DNA from: Schistosoma mansoni
Lineage: Eukaryota > Platyhelminthes > Trematoda > Strigeidida > Schistosomatidae
DNA length: 64,000 bases
Assembly (NCBI RefSeq): GCF_000237925.1
Contig: NW_017386034.1
Location: forward strand, 124,001 to 188,000
Direction of reading: 5' to 3'
Position 1 is the stretch's first letter. Each line of letters opens with the position of its first letter. Positions 57,651-64,000 of the stretch are shown piece after piece. The notes under the pieces were generated by a model. That model was not told the origin of the DNA and made no database searches. It saw only the letters and a list, made by a program, of their open reading frames with translations. A program made the position numbers and the translations under genes.

Positions 57651-60600
57651 TTAAGAAAAAAATGACAAGTTCCCTGGTGTTGCATTGGCTTGCCGTGATA
57701 TATGCCATGTATAAACTACTTATCAATTACTAAACCAGCAAACATAAAACTTTCTTATATTTCATGTTTGTTCTCTACATTAAATATTGCTTTTTATATA
57801 AATCTGATCATGCCTGTAAACTGGTGTGAATTCTGTAAACATTATTTTCAGAATATATTATTATTATTAATGGTATGACATGTTGTGCTTTGTTTTTACT
57901 TCTGACGATTGTACTACACATCTAAAAACCTTTCAGAGAGATTATTTCACCTGGTTATGAGTACAGTTTAAGGTCTGTAAAAGTGTTGCATATCTGCTCT
58001 GCCGGGAGCACGAATTGATTCTTGTCGTTTTTAACAGCATGATTTAGGTAAGCTAACACAAACTGACCAGGGATTTTTGAACACGGTTAACTGAAGGGGA
58101 TGTTGCCATATATGTGTGCCTTGCCACAACTATTTTTATTTCTATTCGTCACAAATCTGATACCTAATCACTGTCACAAGTACACTTGAATTCTAGCAGC
58201 TTGATTGGAACATACGAAATAGTACTTGGCCTGTCAATGCTTCTTGATGATAAAAACCTATTTAAGACGTGAAGGGTATGGTTGCAGCCTGGAACAGGTA
58301 GAGACTTCCACGATGCCAAGTATTTGGTCATTTTATCAAGCGTTACTCAACAAACATACCTTGTAACTAAGCCTGGGGAGTAAGTTATTAGTCTGTTTGA
58401 TCAAATCCATGGAAAACAATGAAAGTATTCCGTAGTTTAATGAAGATGACCTGATAAACGTCACAGTGCTCGAAGTATTTTAGTATAGGGGCAGTGAAAT
58501 GTCACTGAGTCCTGATCGAATCACTGAATATCGAAAAGATCATCGATCCCTGTCAAAGTCAAGGACAACAAACGCGCATCAGTTAATGATACGCTATGAA
58601 CTGGCCCATATAGTGGTGTCTCAGTAACATCTTTGTACTCATTCCTACTAATATATTTACGTAATCACGTCCTTTGTGTTACACAGTCTTCAAAGCAGCC
58701 ATAGTACTTTGATGCGTTGAAGGTGTAATCCACGTTAGATACTGACCGCGAGGTGTGACTTCGAAGTTAGCTGGTTCATCACATCATTCACGTCTAACTG
58801 GAGTGGACGTTCAATCATTCTACAGGAATCATCAGCGTTGATAATCTACAGTAGGATCTAAGCCTATCAAAATGAGAGACAACTCGTCATGTCCTTTATG
58901 TATGTATGAATGTATGTATATATGTACGTGTATCTGTGCTTGTTTGTAAAGCTTCCTCCATTGGTACGTCTTATGAAACAAAAAGCTTTCGTATCACCCT
59001 AAATATGAAGTCTTTTTTGCTGATGGAGTCTCCATTTTCAAAGTGAGAACAAAATGCAAGGTAGCTAGGTACCACGGATACCCAAACTAGAGAGAAAAAA
59101 CTGGCGCCACAGAAGCAAATTTATATTGCTATAACGAGTTCCTGCCATTGTCACAGTAAAAATGTTTTTCCGTTACACTTTTAATTAAGATTTTTCAAGG
59201 TAACACTGATAAGGATCGTTTATGCTTACATTGGAGGTTTTCACTAACTCTGAACTCCAATTATGAACTGTAAAGGCACTGGAAAGGACACTAATCGCAA
59301 TTAAAGCCACAATATTGGGGATGCTGACCCCAAAAGATGAAATGTTGATACAACTGAACAAGATCAGTTGTGTTAATACTACAGTTGGTGTCCAGTCACA
59401 ACTGACTATGATCACCACTACAGGAAGATTACGTGCCAGATATTGGTTTGGATCCTTCCGTAAGCCCTAAACCAGAAGGCAGTTGACGGACGTACTAAGA
59501 TATATCTGTTGGCGACCTCTTGGTATCGAAAGAATACCGAAATCGTGCCAAAGTTTACGAGCTGAACTGCCTAGTGTATGCGAGTTCGCGCAAGGTCACA
59601 GGCAACGAGAGAATGTGTGTGTTTTGTATACTTAAACAAACAGGTACAGTGAAACAATCACTGGCACGATTGGTTATAATAATAATTGTTTCCATTATAC
59701 CAATCGCGTTATCGTCATAAAAGTAAGTCACAAAAATACTTCTGCTCCATTTATAATTGTTATTTTTGATACTTTAGTTCGTACATTTTACCCACATTTT
59801 GGTTCTAGGTGAGATTGTTACCATTTGTTTTACATGTGATTTCGCTTTCCTTGTGTATCGTTTTCATTTCTTGAGTCTGATTTGTCATTTTAGTTTATAG
59901 ACCATCAAGTTCTTCTTTACTTAACCAATTTTTTATAGCTGCTGTGTAGGTTCTTTGGATTTCGACTATTGTAGCTCTAGATAAAACAAATCGGGGTACA
60001 TTTTGACGGTTAAATTATGTGCCTAGAGTCTTAAAGGTATATTCTCTCGCTTAGTAACCAGGTTATATTTTTTAAGCGTCTAATTAAATAGTTCTACGTA
60101 CCTTCGTTGTAAAAGATTTGTGCGACTTGTTGCCATTGTGAGTTTGGAAGGTTAAATTATTTGATTGTTAACCTGCATTTTTCCTTTGACAGATTTGATT
60201 CCATAACAGCTGTTGGATTGTCAGCCCAGTGACTGTATTCATTTAAGTATTTTGTACGGTTTATATTCATAGGTACATTAATTAGTACAGTTCGCTACCC
60301 TAAAGTAATGTTTTACTTTACGCAGACATTTTGATTTTTCGGGATCCCCAGGGATTAAAAGAACAATTATACCTACTTTAAGTAACATATGTGTAATAGT
60401 AAATAAATCCCCAAGATGATTAGCTTCGTATGTCATTAACATTAATGGTAATCATAATGGTTTTATTCGACAGAAGATTAGGTGAAGCGGCTCAGTCAAG
60501 CATTCTCACCATATCACATTTTATTATGGTGGGCATCACACTTTCTCTGTCAACTAGTTAATTCCGATATTACAGTTCATGATACAGATGCCTACAATTA

Positions 60601-61629
60601 AAGTATAACTTCCTACTCATTCACCCTCGACTTCTGTTTTCATTGGACCTGGTATCATTTGATAAGAAAAGTCTTGAACAGCATAGTTGTCAAATCCTTC
60701 CATATTCGGAATCTCTTCTACAACCAAAATACTAATCTCAAGGAGCAAAATGTTTACTCTCTCTGACCAGCAAAGTTTAAAAGTATATTGTCTACTGATT
60801 ACTTCCTTTTCGACGTATTCAATCATGAGCCTTGTCTCATGAAATAAAATACAGCTTACGATATGGTTTTCAAGCTTACAAAGTTCTATCACTTAACGTT
60901 TCCATGAAATGATATTTAAATCTTATATGTTTCAAACAGACAAAATACACGGAGGTCCATTACACGATACTCAATTAATGATCAACATGGAACCATAAAA
61001 TGAGCAGTGAAAACAACTACCATTATTATCATAATCCTCTCAAACACTTGTGAAAATGTCTGAAACTTAGCCACGTCTGGTATTGACCACTGTATATCGT
61101 CGTTAGTAATACAGGAGATTTTCTGTGTTTGGCCCTCACTTACGAAGTTTTTCATTATCTTGGTTGCAACTCCTATCAATTTATTGTTGTTATTTTTCCA
61201 ATCGTACTTTTCAGATGGATAAATTCGGTAGTTACAAAAGAAAATACAGACACTGAAGCTGAGCCGAATGACGTTAGCTAAATTCATTGATTATTTTTGA
61301 ATGAATATTGAAATATCAACAACATAAAAACATTTTTTCTATAAAAAATAAATGATAAAACTGACTTTCCCCATATGTCAATAAGTTCACTTAAGATCAT
61401 TCACTTTTATTTCAATGCATGATCATTTTGAATAATTTTAGCCAAATTATCAAAAGTTAGAAAACAATGATTGAATAATTGCCTATAATAAACAAAAGAT
61501 ATATGAACAATTGAAAATATGTTAAAAGTTAAAATGCAATAAAATAATTTCAGTCAGTATTCTTCAATCAGTTAATATAAAAAAACAGAGCATACTACTC
61601 AAAGCAGACACTAAAAGAATGAATACCAA
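57651..61629. other. Unassigned 4 kb
   Basis: No gene that I can defend. A TATG/TGTA-rich microsatellite-like patch lies at about 58893-58932. Minus frames at 59185-59418, 60617-60892 and 60982-61287 (77-101 codons, partly hydrophobic) lack recognisable domains and clear splice partners. Confidence 0.35.
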
Positions 61630-61735
61630 ATGTAAAGAACTGGAAAAGGTTGCCCAGGACAGAGTTGAATGTAGAATGCTGGTTGGTGGTCAATACTCCT
61701 CCATGACGAGCAACAGGAGTAAGTTAGTAAGTACC
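61630..61735 (+). mobile_element. RTE-type LINE, 3' end fragment
   Basis: The reading CKELEKVAQDRVECRMLVGG, followed by YSSMTSNRSK, resembles the RTE C-terminus and the fragment at 91-190. It ends in a gttagtaagtacc-like tail. Confidence 0.5.
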
Positions 61736-62139
61736 TTAAAGGTGGATGTGTAGCACTCACGGACTTCAATTGACACTCAGCTTAGTAGTGTAAATCAAAT
61801 GGTCATTAAGTGACCACCATGAAGAGATACTCTATTCTGAATCAAGTCGAACTGATACAGGCCCAAACAGGATTTAATTTAATTAGAACATTTAATGTTG
61901 GATTTACTTATTTCTATCGATTATTTTCACTACTTATGATGCATGGCGAAAAACAAAGTAGAAAGATAAGAGTATCATCCATTTTTTATTCATAGCTCCA
62001 CATCAACTCTATGTCCAAGATTATCTCCGTAAAGGCTTGGGATAATTGTAACTTAAACTATACAGTTTTCAAGGGTTTATTCATTTAAGATCTTATAAAC
62101 ATGAATCCAGATAAATAAATAAAAGTCCATGATTTACGC
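61736..62139. other. Intergenic, nothing recognised
   Basis: No feature supported. Confidence 0.35.
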
Positions 62140-62350
62140 TACTTATATTGACAGACATAAGTAGCAGCAACCGAATGTGGAATGCCTGCCAGCAGAAGAC
62201 TGAACTGAAGAGAATGAGAAGGGAGACAGAGAAAAATTGCAATGAAACAGAAGTGAGAGGATCATGAAGCATGTAAAGGACAACTGGAGAAAGATGTGCA
62301 AATATTGTATTTAATGTATGCTTTTCATATTTTACCAAAACACTATTTAA
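62140..62350 (+). mobile_element. LTR-like fossil fragment
   Basis: Segments such as gtggaatgcctgccagcagaag and the trailing tcatattttaccaaaacact resemble the second unit at 8610-8880 (gtgaaatgcctggcggcagaag). Old and broken; family uncertain. Confidence 0.3.
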
Positions 62351-64000
62351 GACTTGAACGGTAAATTGTTTTTAACTATCGGAGTTCTCGTTCACTACAA
62401 GTCTATTGGGAAATTATTATCATTGTAAAATTTTGTTTGAACAACTCTCGTTAATGCATAAAAATGGTTACAAAAGCATAACTAAACATACCATACTCTA
62501 CTTAGTATTGTGCTACAAATTACAAATGCGTAAGCTTAATAGACAATATTTTCTCGTATTTATGAGTCACCTAAAAATTATCAATCCATTAACAAAAAAA
62601 AAGTAAGCGTGCATCTCTAGGTCTTTTTCAAAACCTATCAGAGCATAAGTGTCGAACATTTTCGGGACCACAGTTTATCGGAAGGTGTAACTGAATGTTT
62701 TGACTAATTTAATTTGCCGACACTGAACTATGGCTAATTATAATAGTCTGATTACAGTGAATTTTGAATGTTGAACAACTATTCTCCTGACTTACAGTCC
62801 TGCCATTTTCGAACGACATAAGTTAATATTGTTGTTAATGTACTTCTTTCTGGATGCCATGTTGAGACATCCTAGATCGAAATATAAACTATAAAATCGA
62901 AGGGATACTTTTTTAAAAATACTATGTAGTCGGCTTTCTAACAACTGTTTAAAGCTGAGTTACATTGAAAATTTGGTTATTTACTTATGCTCAAAAATAA
63001 TTACTTGACAATCATCAATATGTCTTGGCAGAATATGTTCAAGATAAAATGCTACTGGATTTCAAAAGTTTCATCAATTTAGCTACCAATTTTATTTCAC
63101 AGTAAGTCTTTTAAATCATACTATGGTAATTCTCATTACAATTTATATTGGTAAGGTTTATAGCGAATGTAAGTTAGTACAGAAAGAAATGTTGCAGTTA
63201 TTTCAACACTTCTTGCTGCATATTTTCTGATGAAAAGTTAGTGGTTAAGTGTAAACTCAAGTTAATACTGCTAACAGCTCAAGGTTCCAACATCCTGGAA
63301 TGTCAAGTATTTACCTTAAAAACCACGTCATGTATCACTTAGAACTAACGAACTCACGCAGATTGTTAGTCCTCTGTTGTAACCAAACCATATCAAATAT
63401 CCTATAACTAATACTGTATAATAGATACTGTTACTTAAATAAATTGTTTACTATGGATCATTTTACTATATCAACATAGAAGTCTATTTGTATTTTTCTT
63501 GAACGACAAAGAAGTTTAAATAGTCAATGTTTACCTGTTTGCCTTTGGTTGAAATTCATCTGGAATTAAAATGAAAAGTTTAATCAACTGCTAGGGATTA
63601 ATTTTAAATTATTGAGTTAATTAATAATACTAAGAGAAATGTTAAATCATATTTCACTTTTTCTCTCTTATGTCAAGATTTAGTCTTCTTTCAGTATTCC
63701 TATTCTAACAGATTAGTTCACAACTGATTAGAGTATACAGTCAAGAAAGTTTTTGTTTGAATTAGTCCCTATTAAAACTCATAACTTCATGATTAACTTC
63801 AATAGATTTTGATAGGAACATTCACAACACATAAGCTGGAATTTAAAATTACTAATTATAAAATTCGAATCCAATGGGTGGTAGTTCGTTTATCACAAAA
63901 TCTAAGGGTAAAGAGTATCATTGATGAAATGATTTACCGCATTTCATTAATGCTAACATGGCAATACTATAGCAACTCGCCTACAATCAATCTCGATTAT
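62351..64000. other. AT-rich intergenic to window end
   Basis: No gene, RNA or named repeat recognised. Confidence 0.4.

Noticed and set aside
60617-61287. Two minus-strand frames with hydrophobic segments, possibly exons of a membrane protein
   Set aside because: No clear splice sites joining them and no family signature.

Overview
The window is AT-rich, intron-bearing and packed with retroelements. The repeat set points to a schistosome blood fluke (Trematoda, genus Schistosoma): tRNA-like SINEs carrying hammerhead ribozymes (the Sm-alpha type and a second type), RTE (SR2-like) and CR1 (SR1-like) LINEs, and Penelope-like elements with a GIY-YIG endonuclease. I cannot name the species from sequence alone.

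Host genes are few. The only one I recognise with confidence is a complete four-exon gene on the minus strand (43930-47897) for the mitochondrial glutamyl-tRNA(Gln) amidotransferase subunit A (GatA/QRSL1, about 540 residues, amidase triad intact). A second candidate is a very small minus-strand gene end at 51476-51697. It has two introns of only 32 and 34 bases, an acidic C-terminus and a polyadenylation signal just after the stop.

0-43 kb is almost gene-free. It holds at least six family A (Sm-alpha-like) loci and about eighteen family B SINE loci or relics. Many are head-to-head, so a tRNA-like or ribozyme unit occurs on both strands. It also holds five Penelope-like loci (about 3.0, 21.2, 22.6, 27.6 and 35.9 kb), whose ends carry small hammerhead-like folds in inverted arms. 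RTE pieces lie at 0.1, 6.9, 35.5 and 41.7 kb, the last a 5'-truncated insertion with a 17-base target duplication. LTR-like fossils lie near 8.4 and 25.6 kb. Three assembly gaps are present (9318-9517, 26343-26765, 35155-35354).

43-48 kb is the amidotransferase gene. 48-54 kb holds a 508-base internally deleted RTE derivative with an 11-base target duplication, two decayed RTE tails and the micro-intron gene. 54.8-57.6 kb is a decayed but nearly complete CR1-type LINE with endonuclease and reverse transcriptase. 57.6-64 kb is mostly unrecognised, with an RTE tail and an LTR-like relic.

The most interesting system is the ribozyme-bearing retroelement community: three element families, each carrying hammerhead or hammerhead-like folds, several of them palindromic, with family B SINEs sitting inside or against Penelope-like elements. 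Ribozyme-bearing SINEs and Penelope-like elements are known in schistosomes and other animals. The repeated palindromic structure and the shared junctions are what I would look at first.
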